DNA from: Opisthorchis felineus | Taxonomy: Eukaryota; Platyhelminthes; Trematoda; Opisthorchiida; Opisthorchiidae | Direction of reading: 5' to 3' | DNA length: 64,000 nucleotides | NCBI GenBank assembly: GCA_004794785.1 | Contig: SJOL01003772.1 | Coordinates: forward strand, 149,976-213,975 | Part shown: positions 1 to 12,809 of the stretch, in pieces | Position numbering within the stretch: position 1 is the stretch's first letter | Layout of the letters: each line of letters begins with the position of its first letter | The notes under the pieces: model-generated | Seen by the model: the letters and a program-made list of their open reading frames with translations, nothing else | Databases searched by the model: none | Told to the model about the DNA's origin: nothing | Program-made: the position numbers and the translations under genes

Positions 1-3000
1 AACACCTCTTTCAGCAGTGGTTAGCAACAAGCACCAATCTGACCGGCGACCACGCTAAGTTCACTCTTTTTAGGCAAACAGGCTGCACTGTGTTAGCTGC
101 CCGTTAGTACCAACCGGTTAGATGAACGCCCTGAATTCCAGCATGTTCCCTGCATTCAACCGGCATCATGGTTACCATCAGTGGTCAGGCACCTGGTGTT
201 CTCAATAGAAGTTCAGTGAATATACAGGAAAACAGGGAACAGCCTAAATAGTCGAAAAGTGATGGGATGGAAGGAAGCAACAGTCGAAAAAGAAAGTATG
301 TTAACCGTCAGTCACACCTAAGGCACTACGTTTTTAACAGGCAGCTTATACTTGAGACCATCAGGGTATAGTTCGCATTGAGGTTCTTTTTTTGTATGAT
401 ACATTTGAAAAACCCAATCTCACCAGTTCATCCCACAACATACGACTGTGCTCGCTGTTGAGTGACCTACTTGTCATTGAAGTGAACCCCAGGAAACCTT
501 ACTTTGAAGGTTTTGTTCTTGTAAATAGACCGTCATCCTTACAGTTTTCGAATGGTGATACTTGCTTTACACAGCACGAGCGAGGAAGGTCCCCCTGGAA
601 TTAACAAGTGGTTTGAGACAAAGTAAGTTAACATCGATCTCAGCAGCTGAATAATGGAAGTTATGTTACGATAATCTACGCAACCTCCCCATTTTGAGTA
701 AGAGTTTTAGTGTGCCGATAATGTTTAGGGATCAGATTTGTTCTGCTCAAATGAGAGACTTTCCGTCTAAGTCTTTCTAGATCCGAATTGGTGTGAACTG
801 AAAGAGTTTGAAAACAGCTCGACCGGGTTGAAAAAATGTGCCATGAGTTGTATGCATCTGGAAAGATTTATTTCCTAAAGTTTCCATTTTAATCTACCGT
901 TAACATAGAGGAAACACACAAAAGGAAATCCACGTATGTAGACAACAACTGTCGGTGTAAGGTCCGTCGGCATGTGAAACCCAAAGACGCTAGTAACTAG
1001 TAACCAGATTTACTGGTCAGCGAATGTCTGAATAACAACTGAGTTTATTGCTGAACAGAGTGACCAACCTTAAAAAACTTACAGAAAAGAATACCCAATC
1101 AGTGGCAGTGCAACCCGAATAAAAAAAATTGACAAAACAAGAAACGAAAGGAAAAATGTGCTTACTTTTCGCCATTGATACACTTTCAAACAGATAAACC
1201 TTTTGAGGTGCATGAATGTGTGAGAATTATACACATAGTGAGGAGAATATTTTGCGCAGCGTGCTCCCAAAGTTTTAGTTTAAGTTGACAGTCTTGATGT
1301 ATTAAGCCGAGCCAATGAGTAGTCAAGGAAAAGGGACACTGTGCAGAAGTCTGCGCGTAAAACATTGCGGTATTTCCTGCTCAAAGCATGCTTTTGAATT
1401 AAAACCTCCCTGTCTAGAGAGAATAGATTGTAAAGTTTATGCGAGTGATGTCTACGGGTGTAACGGTGGGTACTACTGATGACGCATGCGAGTAGTATGT
1501 GTGTTCTCGTAACTTCGTCTTGATCTAATGGAAGGTGGGATTTATTACGGAATTTGTGGAACTACTTTGCAGTTTTTGCTTGCAATTGTGCGATAGTCAA
1601 TGAATATCCAGGAGAGTTCAAGGAGACGCGTTCGAGAAGAAGATGGATATTCCGTTTTTAAAAACAACATGCGAATGAGAGTTTAACCTTCCTGTCCAAT
1701 AGTCTGTAACAGTTTAGTTGGCGTTTTCTAATAAACAACTTCGCAGCGAACGGTTTCCCTCCTTACACGGGTAGAATAATCGTTATGTCGCCGGGGGCTG
1801 AAAAAAACCCGAAAGACCCATTCGTTGCCAATAAATTCCTAATCCAATGATTTAGTGACGGGAACTCACTTATGGATAGAAACCAGCGGTTAGAAAAACG
1901 CCTGCGCAGCTGTTCAATACGGGAGAAATATACTACAGAAAAACTGGCTAAGGGGATGGAAATAGTCGGTGTGCTTTGAGATCATGTCCAGTTCGACAGT
2001 AATTGAACGAATGGATTTCACCTGGTAATCTTCACACGAGTGAGTCAGTGAACCGAATCAGTGCAACGGCACTAAAGGAAGAGAGGAAGGTCAATATGGT
2101 CAACAAGCATAAGACTGACCTGCAATTCGGTGATGGTTCAGCTAAGAGAAAACAAAACACGTGTATGGTTTATAATCCATTTGTGATGTTGGTTAGTCCT
2201 GAAACAAGGGTGATGGCGGGAGAACCGGTGGAATGCGACAAAACCGGCGAACCTCGTTGACTCCTTATCGTTGCTGTAAAGCGTACCAGCACATATAGAC
2301 AATTGGATTTAAGGAACCAGGTTTTGGTGATATATACTGAAGGGGCGATATTGTACAAAAGCTTGCGAGCAATGAAAGATGGGAGTGCCGCTATAACAAG
2401 TTCCAATTTTACGAAGGTAGACGCCACTAAAACTTATTTCTGAAATCTATGGTGGAATATGCTTTGGACCTCAGAAAGTCTTTACTTCAGTGCTGTGTTA
2501 CAGTTTTACACCCAGCTTCCCTGAGCTGTTGATAGGACTAATTATTACCATATTGGTGCTCGGGTGCAGTGCGAGTGTAAGTTTTATTTCCAACAGCATA
2601 GTTCCTTCAAATTTTCCGATTCTGTTCCGCCTTTTTAAGAAACGTCGGGTTGCTCTTCTTGTGATGCATTTCAAGTACTGAATTAAAATTTCAGCCGTTA
2701 TTTGTGTGAACTTTCGCCGTGCCCTCATGAACTTTTCGTTACGGTCTACTTTCCTGAGCCCGTTTCTTTCTGACCATCCAGGGAAGATTATTGACTGTTC
2801 GACCGAACTAATCAGGGACGTTCACAAACTAACTAATTACATCCATAATCGTGAGCTTGGAGAAAGCGATGGACACGTACTGAACACTTTTTGGCTATGT
2901 TTAATGGATCAAAGTAGATGAACCGACATAGATGACTTGCGGTTGAGTTCCGGCTGACGATTCACTTCTTGGGAAGTTAAACTGTTATCTATAAAACTGA

Positions 3001-4424
3001 CATAAAGACAGCTTTCATCACTTTCTCTTGATGGTGCCTTTTGTTTTATCCTATTTGTGTTTGATTTGTAGGACAAAGAACAAGACCCAGTTGGTTAGAA
3101 CATTTAGGTGAGTATACACACCCTATTTTACTGCATTTATTGACAATAGAAAATGGAAGATCTCCCCGTAAGGCGGCAACGCAAAAGACACTCCGTAAGC
3201 GGTGAAACGTTTTGAAAGTTTCAGATAAGGAATTCCCTAAACCTATTTTTAAAAGCCGAAGACAACAGCTCTATCTTTGATAGGAGTCAGGAAACGTGTG
3301 CACTACATGAGTCTCAACAAAGATTCGACTACACATGCATCAGGATAATATTTATACACATTTTATTTAGCAACGGATGTAAATTACTCGCTCACTTGAT
3401 TGCGTATTTGACCAAAGTGATTTGGAAATTCATTTAGTTTACGTTCAGTTCTTATCCTCTTATGACAAGATTAGTCTCACTTCTAAAAAGTGCACTAGGT
3501 TAAAGATCGGCTCATTCATACTGCCACCTTACACCGTTCTGTGACTCGAGTGTAAACTAGTGGCTAGGGGCTCAGAGAGAAGGCTCTGATTTACCGAAAC
3601 TACAGGAGCTGGGCTTTTTGTGAGGAACTTCGTCTCATTTATATGCCTAGGTTTGCAAATTGCCAGTTGGATGATGGTGGTCTATAACTCTATATTTCCC
3701 AAGTAGTGTGGAATATGATGAAAATCCAAGGAAAATCCGTTCGCGGTTTCATAGTAGTAGTCATAGTAATTATAAGTCCTGAAATCTTAAACACTCCTTC
3801 TCCTGAGCAGCGGTTCACATGTGTATAGAATCCAGTCACTTAAAAGCTAACTTTTCGCATACTTGTACCACTTAAAAAGGCAACTGTCATGTCTTAGGTA
3901 GTTCCCGAAGCAGTGCTATCGGTGGCCAATATTTGGTGGGCGATACAAATACACATACAAACGGAGAGGTATCTACCTATTTGCACATAGATGATTTACT
4001 CCCAGGATGCCATAAGAGATCTTCAGACCAGTTCCCAAGACCACCAGAATTGTCAGCAGCAGACGCAGCATTCGAACACTTACTTGAACTACTCATAAAA
4101 CGTTAGCCTATCTCTCCTGAGAATTAAAACTGGTTCAAAGTAAAAAATGATTCATCTCAGTAATCGCTTGTGCTCCCATGCGATATACTAACAATACACT
4201 ATATCAGAAGAACGCGTAATAGCTTCACAGGAGTCAAAATAAATCAGAATATCATTATGCTGAGGTCAGACAAGGGATAGGGCCCTTTTATCCTGAGCAA
4301 AGTGGATTATTTGTCTGAAATGAACGCAGTTTTAGCAAATACGTTCGGGATAAACAGCTGGACAACGTGGTGCTCATGGAGATAAAAGCACTCATGAGTT
4401 CTGTGGTTACATTTCTCAGAGTGA
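1..4424. other. No recognised gene
   Basis: I see only short open frames here on both strands, none with a recognisable protein family or a convincing chain of splice sites. The right end runs into the Penelope-like element. Older unrecognised repeat sequence or small exons could be present. Confidence 0.5.
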
Positions 4425-5330
4425 GTTCAATAAGTTTATGCCTGTCGGTACCCATAAACCTCAGCTTATGAACTCCCAGAGATTCATAAACACGACATGC
4501 CAATCCGTCCAATTCTAGCTATGAACGGTCCACCCCATCATCAACTAAATGGTTTGCAGACATTCCTAAACCCGTTAGAAGCATTCGAATTAAAAGGTGC
4601 ATAGCACTTATGAACATCTACTCTACGATATCTCGGTAAATCATGCATTTTTTTCGACGTGCACTCACTCTTTATCAACAACCTCCTTGTTGAAACTGCT
4701 GTTTTTCTGGAGATTATCTGGAATCTCACTTAGGTTTCATCAGCTTCCCATCCCTACGCTTACTGACCTCATTCTACTGTGTACTAAGAGTGCCAAGTTT
4801 TACTTTCATGGGACCGGCTATCAACAGTTTGATGGTGTTACCATCTATAGCCGTTTGGGATAATCCCAGAAGACATCTTTATGGACAAAGTTTAGTCAGC
4901 GGAAGTCGACGTGCAACAAGTACCCTTATATAAAAGATATTTAGATGATATTTTACCCATCGCAAAGAGTGAGAGACAGGCTGAACACCTACGGTCTGCT
5001 GTAACACTCTTTACCGGAACATTTTATTCATCTGCGGATTTGTGCGAGACAACAAACTCTCTTTTTTGGACATCTTGATAACCGGAAATGCCGACGGTAC
5101 TATGTCTAGCTTCGTGTACCGGAAACCTATCTGGACTCCACAATATGTATTCTTTACGAGCCTCTATCGGTTGCAGTGAAATGCTCATTCGTGGTAACCT
5201 TGGTCGGTATAGCTAGACAGATTTTCACCCCGGATACACTCTTGGAGGATACTGAACGATGTATTAAGGTCAAATGACTACTCTAAGGGCTTCACCGAGA
5301 AGCACCCCGTTCTGAGTGCTAAACCAAAAA

Positions 5331-5372
5331 TGCCATTCAAAAAACCAAAGGTGCCATTCAAAAAACCAAAAA
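5331..5372 (+). repeat. 21-bp tandem duplication, two units
   Basis: The 21-bp unit starting tgccattcaaaaaaccaaag occurs twice in direct succession (5331-5351 and 5352-5372). In the element frame it encodes PFKKPKV then PFKKPKK, an in-frame doubling of a basic linker between the RT and GIY-YIG parts of the Penelope-like element. Confidence 0.85.
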
Positions 5373-5579
5373 AGAACATCCACCTTGGTGTTCCTAACAC
5401 TGGTGGTTATGTGTTTAGCCTATATAAACGGACACAACAAGTTTCCCTTCACCAGACTTACTGTGAAACACAGTTATGTGCTAAATTATGATCAATGGCT
5501 GTGCCAGTGACGGCGACAAGAACGTGGACTTCAGTTTTCTCTACAACCCATTGCACTTATCAGTTCACTTGTAGTTGTG

Positions 5580-5582
<3 letters not shown>

Positions 5583-5618
<36 letters not shown>
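5583..5618 (+). repeat. (AT)18 microsatellite
   Basis: Uninterrupted AT dinucleotide run of 36 bases. It lies exactly where the Penelope-like element should encode the tyrosine-isoleucine codons of its GIY-YIG motif. The run is read as alternating I and Y, and the following codons continue as GRTDRR in a shifted frame. Confidence 0.97.
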
Positions 5619-5622
<4 letters not shown>

Positions 5623-5870
5623 AGAACTGATAGGAGGCTGGAAATGCGAAAACTGGAGCGTTCCCAACAACTCCATTTCACGCCAGGTGACCATAACTCA
5701 ACGCTGATCGAATCCACGGTTGTCAGCGATCGTTAGGCAGATAACTGACACAGGATACAGAGTTTAACTGAACTCATCTAAGCAGATCTTAGCACGAAGC
5801 ATTCGGTCACAAAGGTTGAAGTTTCTTGAGGCTACATTGATTAGTCGTTTCAAGTCTGTCTTTTAAGCTC

Positions 5871-8800
5871 TGAGACTGCTTTGGTCCAGAAGATTGTTCA
5901 CGTTGGTGTGAAATTGAGTAAATGTTTTAGGCTATACTGTACGATGTATCTAAGGCTGTTTTACATGATTTGCGGCGGAAGACAGTGCACGAAATGAATC
6001 CTTCCAGTAAAATTGTTGTTCTCAGTGTCTTGTTCAAAACAAGAAGGGGATTTCGGTGTTTCTAACGACTAACAGAGCGAAAAGTCTTATTTCGGCTCAC
6101 TCCAAAAAAGACTCCAACATGTTTATCGCCCAAAAAGAATCCACACATTCCAGTATATCTACCCAATTTTACCACTGCTCAGAACGATTTATAGCCTTTT
6201 CGTACTGAGCAGAGCGTTGTTTATATTTGCTGCATATCTGTATCAATTCCTCAGTTTGCAGTGAGTGCAAATTAGGAGTTCATTCATACCTCCCTTTTTT
6301 ATCCAGTGACCTTAGCTGGATTGTACCAGCAAAGTTCTATTTCACTTCGGGGCTTTTTGTCACATCCGTTCTAGGTAAGCGTCTCATTTGAGTGAACAAC
6401 CCTAAGAAAATATTTTACGTTGATAATTCTCAACTTCTTCTTTAGTTCGTTTTCTTGTATGTATACATCATGGCGAGTCCTAGATGGAAGGCTGTTCACT
6501 TTTTATATCAGCGTACGACTCTGACTGGTTGATGGTCACCAGCTACTTTTCGGACTTGTTGTGATGGCGTTTTCTGGAAGCAGGATAGTGCTCTAAGGCA
6601 TTTAGTTTAGTGTTAAGCCCGGTCCGTATTCTAATTGCGATGTTCCACAACCAGAAACAAAGAGACGCCTACACCTTTCAATTCGAATGTTATAGCGAGG
6701 TCCAGTAAACAGAGTCTACAGAGTTTCGCTAAAACTGTTTCTGCTTTCTTCCGGGATTTAATCAGAGCAACCTGATAAGTAGGTCCAGTATTCCTAGCCT
6801 TCAAAAATGGAACCAAGACTTTGGCAACTTCTTTCCATTGACTATACTCTAGCTGGTCGTGGGACGTTTCGACGTCTTTTTGTTCTCATCGTTTCCATTT
6901 AAGTCACGATCAGTTCAGCCGACATAAATTGCTCTGGTCCAACTACAAAATAACGGTAATGAATTCCTAGTGTGTCTTTAAATCAGAGTTGTCGCATTCA
7001 AATATGCTGTCTAGACGGTGCACGACGATCATATTCACCAACGTAGTGATAGACCTTAGGCTTATAATCTCTCCTATGCAGTTTCTAAAAATTGAATGGG
7101 ATCTTGGAAAATCCTTGCTGCGGGGTGATGAAAATTAGTGGATTGGAATGGATCTGGTAGACACAGCTTGATACAGCTAGGAGGCTTTGGTCCTTCTTCA
7201 CATTCAGTGAAAACTACTTGATAAGGAGGTTAGACCCCAAGAATGTTACCTGCGAACTTGTGAAACATCTGATTGTTCTTATCATATCGTAAGTTCGTGT
7301 TAGATCTAATGATTGCCGGCTGCACTCGTTCACATGTACCATTGGATCAGCCATGTGCTTTTTCATCCACTTAGAGGAATGCGGATTGTAGCGCTAAAGT
7401 GCCTGTATGGTAGACTACGTTGTAAGCAAGCGCTTTCTTATCCCAGAATACAGCGATGCGTGTGGAAAGCCGAACCGAGGAACATAAGTCTGGATGGCGG
7501 CTGCTGGAAAGCTAGATAAAGATGGTAGCGCGGTATTCATACACGAAATATCCATGTGGAAGCCTGCAGGCACCGGAATAAGCGAGTACATTCCGAATGG
7601 AATTACAGGACTGTACTAAACTCCAGCTAGAGTAGTGCTAAACTTGAAGTCAAGAGAGTTGAGTAGGATGAGTTTCAACTCTGGTGACTCGGAAACCTTT
7701 CGTTCCAATCTGGTGGAAACACAGGCAGCTTTGGAACTACTGAAGAGGGGTATAAAATTTCTGCTGGGACGAAGTTATTTAGGCTAGTAATAGTCAAGTT
7801 CTGTATGAGGGTTTTCAAGTTCCGATGCGAGTTTGCCACAGTGGTCCCCACACTCCAAACGGATAGTGTGGTACGCAAGCGCTCGTGTTCCTTATCTTTT
7901 AAGGATTCAGTCACACCCTTACAGATTACTCTTCTTTTGGTCAGTAATGATGCAGCCAATCAGGTAAATAGAATATTTAGACCAAGTTAACTTGCTCTTC
8001 GACCAAAAGCGGTTAACCCTAGATTTCTCTGGTACAATGTGATGCGATAACCCGGAATAGTTTGATCAAATTAGCGGCATTTGAACAAATATGTGCAGGT
8101 ACCTGGGTGTGTTGCTTTTCGATTCTACCAATGTTACGCATATTAACGGATTGTTCTTCTTATCCCAATAGCTTCTATCACATACTGGTTTTGGTTTGCT
8201 GTGCGAGAAGATGTGGCGAAACGTTTACCGACAAATGTTGGGACCTCTATCCGGCTACTGATCTTTTCAAGATGGATGGCTTATATAAGCTGTTTGGCTC
8301 TCAGTTTGGTAGCCACGTTTCCGGTAAGGTCTTGCGTTTCACTTGTCTATTACGTGGTGTAAGCCATCGCTGTACAACTGACGCGAGTAGGACCATTGAG
8401 GTACTTACACTTCCATCTAGAAGGAAGGAAATTTTCGGTCGCCCTAGAGGGCAGAGGACCCACTACAGTAGTGGTGTATCCAGTCCAGTAGCAATGTGCA
8501 GGATCGTGGAAGAATTTTGTCAGAAATTGTACGTAATCGCTGTTTTGATAAACCTTTTACTGGAATTCATAAAGTTTGTCTTCTGGTAAAAGTTTCCTGT
8601 AACTCATACTCAGTATCTGCAAAGTGAGGCATACGTTTAGATGGTTGCTTTGCAGCAAGTCGATTGAGCTTCTTGAGGATCTCAGTAGCATTCGTGGAGT
8701 TAATTTGCCGTTCCTTACTTGGGTTGATCTTGTTGCTTAAGGTACACACATTAAAATCCACACTCTTTTTAAACTGTGTCCTATTACAACAGATATAAGG

Positions 8801-10081
8801 TGAAATGATATGAAATGAAAAAACAGATATAATATGAAATGGACGTCGAGTATGGTAAAAATTCTGAGCACTTTTCATGACTATGCATTTGAGAATCACT
8901 GGAAAATTGACTTACATTGTTTAGTGCAAAGGTTCACGCGCTCGAATGGGATAATCATGATACCAAGCAGATACACTTGATCATACATTAAGCTCTTATG
9001 TTTAAGGCTGATAAATTCTACCAGAGTTGGCTAGCCAGACCGATATGGGCGAGCTCCAAGAAGTCTACGTAAACTTAGTTGTGAGATATGTTGCCAAATT
9101 CTTCGGTGGCACGTTTTTTTCTAAACATGGTGTGGCACCTTAGGCCCCAGAAACTCTATACTAAATAACCTGAGGGAGTAAAATGGGGTACCAGAACAAA
9201 GAAGTCGTGAGTTTTCATTCCGACAGTGAGTTCAAACTGCCTCATCATCGAGTTCTTCATCCATTCAGCGCTCAGTTAACCATGGTCATAGTATGTCCAC
9301 CTCACTTTCCTGGATGTGCCCGACTGATCGGCTGTAACGAGATCACACAAGGTGTGACGCTATATTTTCCTGTAGGTAAAGTGAATATATCTCTTCATTA
9401 TTTAGGACTTGTAAGGTTTTCTAAGCCCCCGCAACTAGGTGGCAAGTCTAAAGAAATCTAATTATTCCAAACTCTCTAGCAAGAAGTCATAGTTAAATAG
9501 TGGACTAATTTAGTGCGCTTTAATGCATCGTTTGATTTTGTTTCACCTTGGATTGTCGTCATTAATATTTTCAATTTTTAGCTACCCTCTAGCATATTTT
9601 GAGGAGAAATGTTATGCACATATGTGACTTGTTTGTCTTAAGGATAAATGGTACTATTTCTTGTCAAAGCGCGAATAAATCACGCTGCTGATCCACCGGT
9701 GGTTGAGCGATATAGCCTTCAAAAACTAGCCGGGAGGTCGTGCGTACAAATCCGTCTGGGTACTCGTGAAATGTCCAGTGCTGGTGATTCCCAAAAAGCC
9801 AGGAAAAACAGTATAGTGCTTCTTGGCTTTCCAACATATAATGATTTTACTTGAAGTATAGAATCGTGATTTAATTTTCAAAATCTCCTCATACTGTTAT
9901 CAGATGTGTTCGTGTCTATAAGTGGACTCTATATATGTATAGGCAAAATCAATTTGAACAAAATAAAATGCAATTGGCGGAACACACCCAGATGCCATTC
10001 ATCTGAGACTCCCGTAAACTTAACTTGCAGATAAATGTATTTCCACAACTTTTCACAATTAAGTGTTCAAGTAGAACATAA
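5871..10081. other. No recognised gene
   Basis: No family or exon chain recognised. The longest open frame is about 175 codons on the plus strand near 8062-8589; it has no recognisable motif and no clear splice context, so I do not call it. A minus-strand frame at 7675-7959 is also unrecognised. Confidence 0.4.
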
Positions 10082-10596
10082 GGTCGACGGAAACTCGAGG
10101 ACCGTGTCCACCTGATAAACCCCAGAGAGGGTGAAACCTGTCTTGGCTGTCGAAGAGTTTTTAGCAGCCTCATGAGTAGTGTGTTGCAGCAAGATGGTGT
10201 AAAATGTAAGTTTGGAAATGAAACTGGTGCCTCTACCCCTAAGCCCTTAATTTTTTTTAAAATTTCAGACTGATCGAGTAAATCCTCTGCATCAGTTATT
10301 CAAGATGGTTCTTTTTGTCACGTCTATCACACACATGGTGTGCAATTTAATCGATCGATGGAGCGAATTCAATAATCGGAACTATATATGGTTTTTCGAA
10401 TTTGTCCTAACGGTTTGCACGGTTTATGCATTTCTCTCATGTAAGTTACATTTGTGTGACACTGAGATGACAGACTGTGTGCAAACACTACAGCTGTAAT
10501 CTTTTGTTTTACCGCGTTTATCGGAAGCACAGTCAGTTTGAACCTACTATCAACCCGATATTCGAAACTGGCACGTGTTTCGGGCACTTCCGATAA
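10082..10596 (+). CDS. Candidate three-exon fragment of an unknown membrane protein
   Basis: Three open blocks can be chained. Block A starts near 10082 and contains [15 protein letters not shown]. It could leave at a phase-0 donor (GT at 10199), or at the stronger GTAAGT at 10206 if block B starts later. Block B follows a TTTCAG acceptor (10269-10440) and contains two hydrophobic stretches, around [16 protein letters not shown] and [17 protein letters not shown], ending at a consensus GTAAGT in phase 1. Block C (10533-10596) starts in phase 1 after a CACAG acceptor and ends at GTGAAT in phase 2. The introns would be about 62-70 and 92 nt. I do not recognise the family. The phase agreement is suggestive, but chance open frames remain possible. 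Confidence 0.28.
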
Positions 10597-12647
10597 GTGA
10601 ATCTGGTTTTAAGCCTATGGGTTCCGGTTGTACCAAAACCAGCCCATCAATATTGGAACCAACGGTTGCGAGACAAGCCTCCCGGCTTGTTTGATGGGGC
10701 GTGAACTCGTGGCGTGACTCTTCCAGGAAATCAGATCATTATAACCTGACTTATCTACTATGGTCTCCTTTGAACGTAATGAAAGTTGGACGTACGGGTG
10801 CACCTGTTCACTGAATTGTACTGTCACTTTTGAGTGCCTCACAGTGGGACAACCCGAGGTATGTCGACCCTACAACGATCACTGTTGCTGTAATCGGCTG
10901 CATGCCTTTTACAACTCTTCCTTGTGTGAATGACAGGTGTTTTACGCCGCTGGCATCAACGAATAAAAAAATCAGGTTGAACCAACCAACAAGGTGAAGC
11001 TAGATAGAGCCAAATTTGCATAGTAAAGGAATAGTAAATCAAACAAGTAGCTGCTTTTTCCTACATTTTTATGATGAATCAAGGATGGGTTTCTTTCTCA
11101 CAGTGAACAGGAAGTAAGGCAATGAATTCTACAGCTTGTTTACTTAGGTTGATTTGTGTATTCTCTAAAGCTCAACTCAGTTTATCACGGGCGTACGTCG
11201 CGTGTCCTTTTGTGGAGCCATACTAGTCACAGTTCGTAATGGAAAAATGATAACGCCAGAAAAGCAGTAACTAAGCCGAAATTAGCAATGCCAGCTTAAT
11301 CGAATATGAGTCGCAAAATGGCGATTACGAAAGTCACAACCATTGGCAACTCCATGGTGACCGAATTCGGGATTCATAAGCAACCGTTACATCATATGGG
11401 CACTCAGAGCGCCTATTACATTACGACTTAAGTCGTTACCCCATGCTTGTTTCACCAGAAATTCCATCTTGACAAGGCCTGTTAAAAGATCTACCTTAAG
11501 ATGCTCAGGCGTTCACTGTAGTAGAAATAGAACACGTCCACGTCTTGCTGCCAACACTGTTGAATTTCTTCAGCATGTCTACAAAATGCACACCGCAACT
11601 GTTTTTGTTAGAAGAAAAACTAACGACCGGCTGTTGAATTGCACCCATGATGGACGGCAGAAAATCAGCCAATCTTGTCAGTTATCTTCACTTACTTATT
11701 GTTCAGAGTCCAGTGCAATCTGCTATAGTACAGTTTCAGGCAATTCGAAACGGAGAACAGATCCAGCCAAATCACAAAGTGCCAATTGAACGTATCGAGG
11801 TGGAGAAGCCCAGCACCACATCGATGCTCAGAACGGATCTATGCTTCAACTGTTTATCCCAATAGAAATAACCCATCCAATGGGCGGCGTGCAATCACTG
11901 ATTGATGTTTTGCCTATAGGCTTGTTGAGCCTTCTCGTGCAGTTGCATGAGAACGCAACGACCTGTTGCGACAGTGGGGGCCTAACTAGCACTTAGTTGC
12001 CAGGCCGCCAAGCGTAGAGGTCTTAGGGATAGCGCCTCACTTCATAATCAAGAGCAGTAGCATTTGTCTCTTTCCCTTTGGTTCAGTTTCCAAGATTTCC
12101 GTGTGTAAACTTTAAAGTCGCTCACTGCACCGTGCAGTTGGTCGTATGTTATGTTTGTCTGGAACAGATTAAAACGGTCAGACTGTGGGAACCATGTTAA
12201 CAAGATTATGTCAGTACTGTTCAAAGAAGCCAGAAAGAAGTCACTGAATTTCCTGTAGATATATGCAGTGATTGTGGAAATACCCGCCTTAAATTCCCGT
12301 TTTCGGATAAAGTTGAGGACATGGTCATTCTAGTGTTAAACACCTTCTTAGAAAGGTAACTAGCTCGATGTGTTTGGCGGTAACCCCAGTCTTTGTACTG
12401 ACTATTTTACGCAGGTCAGCTTTGTCCGTTTGCTTTCACAACTGTTGTTTTCTCTTCAGTCGAAGCACTGGTCTTTGCCAACAGACAATCAGTCTGGGTG
12501 ATCAATCCCTCCTCAACTAATACTGTAAGTCAAACCTATTGTGAAAAAATCAGTAATGGTGGTTACCAACTTGTCTCTCCGGTAACTGTAGTGGTGTGCA
12601 ATTGCTGCCGATTCTCACATGACGTTGCATGACATTTTGTCTGCTAG
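10597..12647. other. No recognised gene
   Basis: No family recognised. Overlapping plus-strand frames at 11469-11865 carry no motif I know. If the candidate exons on either side belong to one gene, this would be intron. Confidence 0.4.
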
Positions 12648-12809
12648 TTTACAAGTCAGCCCGAAAGCACTACGTACAAATGTTGAGAGAAAACTTGAAC
12701 TGAATGTGTCAGAAAATGAAACCACTATATGGGCGTCTGGCATTTTCTGCAAAATTTTCAACAGTGAACACCTGAAACCTGGGATTCTAATGCACACAAT
12801 ACTCTTGAG
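12648..12809 (+). CDS. Candidate internal exon, unknown product
   Basis: An open block of 162 nt lies between a tgtctgctag acceptor and a TTGAG/GTAGAT donor, phase 2 at both ends. It encodes a soluble-looking segment containing LRTNVERKLELNVSENETT and ending near GILMHTILL. Its phase fits the end of the candidate block at 10533-10596, which could mean one gene. No homologue is recognised, and one fitting phase has a one-in-three chance of being accidental. Confidence 0.25.

Larger units (their letters stand above)
4425..5870 (+). mobile_element. Decayed Penelope-like retroelement, RT plus GIY-YIG
   Basis: Frameshifted translation on the plus strand gives the ordered blocks of a Penelope-like element. 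An early RT block reads PVGTHKPQL then LPEIHKHDMPIRPILAMNG (about 4437-4530). FFFDVHSLFINNLLVE follows at about 4645-4695, then YFHGTGYQQFDGV (about 4803-4840), the catalytic-loop equivalent YKRYLDDI (about 4930-4955), DGTMSSFVYRKPIW (about 5095-5140) and FTPDTLLED. A cysteine block FTCSCAD leads into YIGRTDRRLEMR, the GIY-YIG endonuclease start (about 5560-5660). RSIRSQRLKFLEATLISRF resembles the family C-terminal tail (about 5800-5860). Many stops and frameshifts show it is dead. Penelope elements combine such an RT with a C-terminal GIY-YIG nuclease. Boundaries are approximate and terminal repeats were not seen. Confidence 0.8.

Noticed and set aside
8062..8589. 175-codon plus-strand frame
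   Set aside because: No motif, no convincing splice sites; a chance frame of this size is possible in 64 kb of six-frame sequence.
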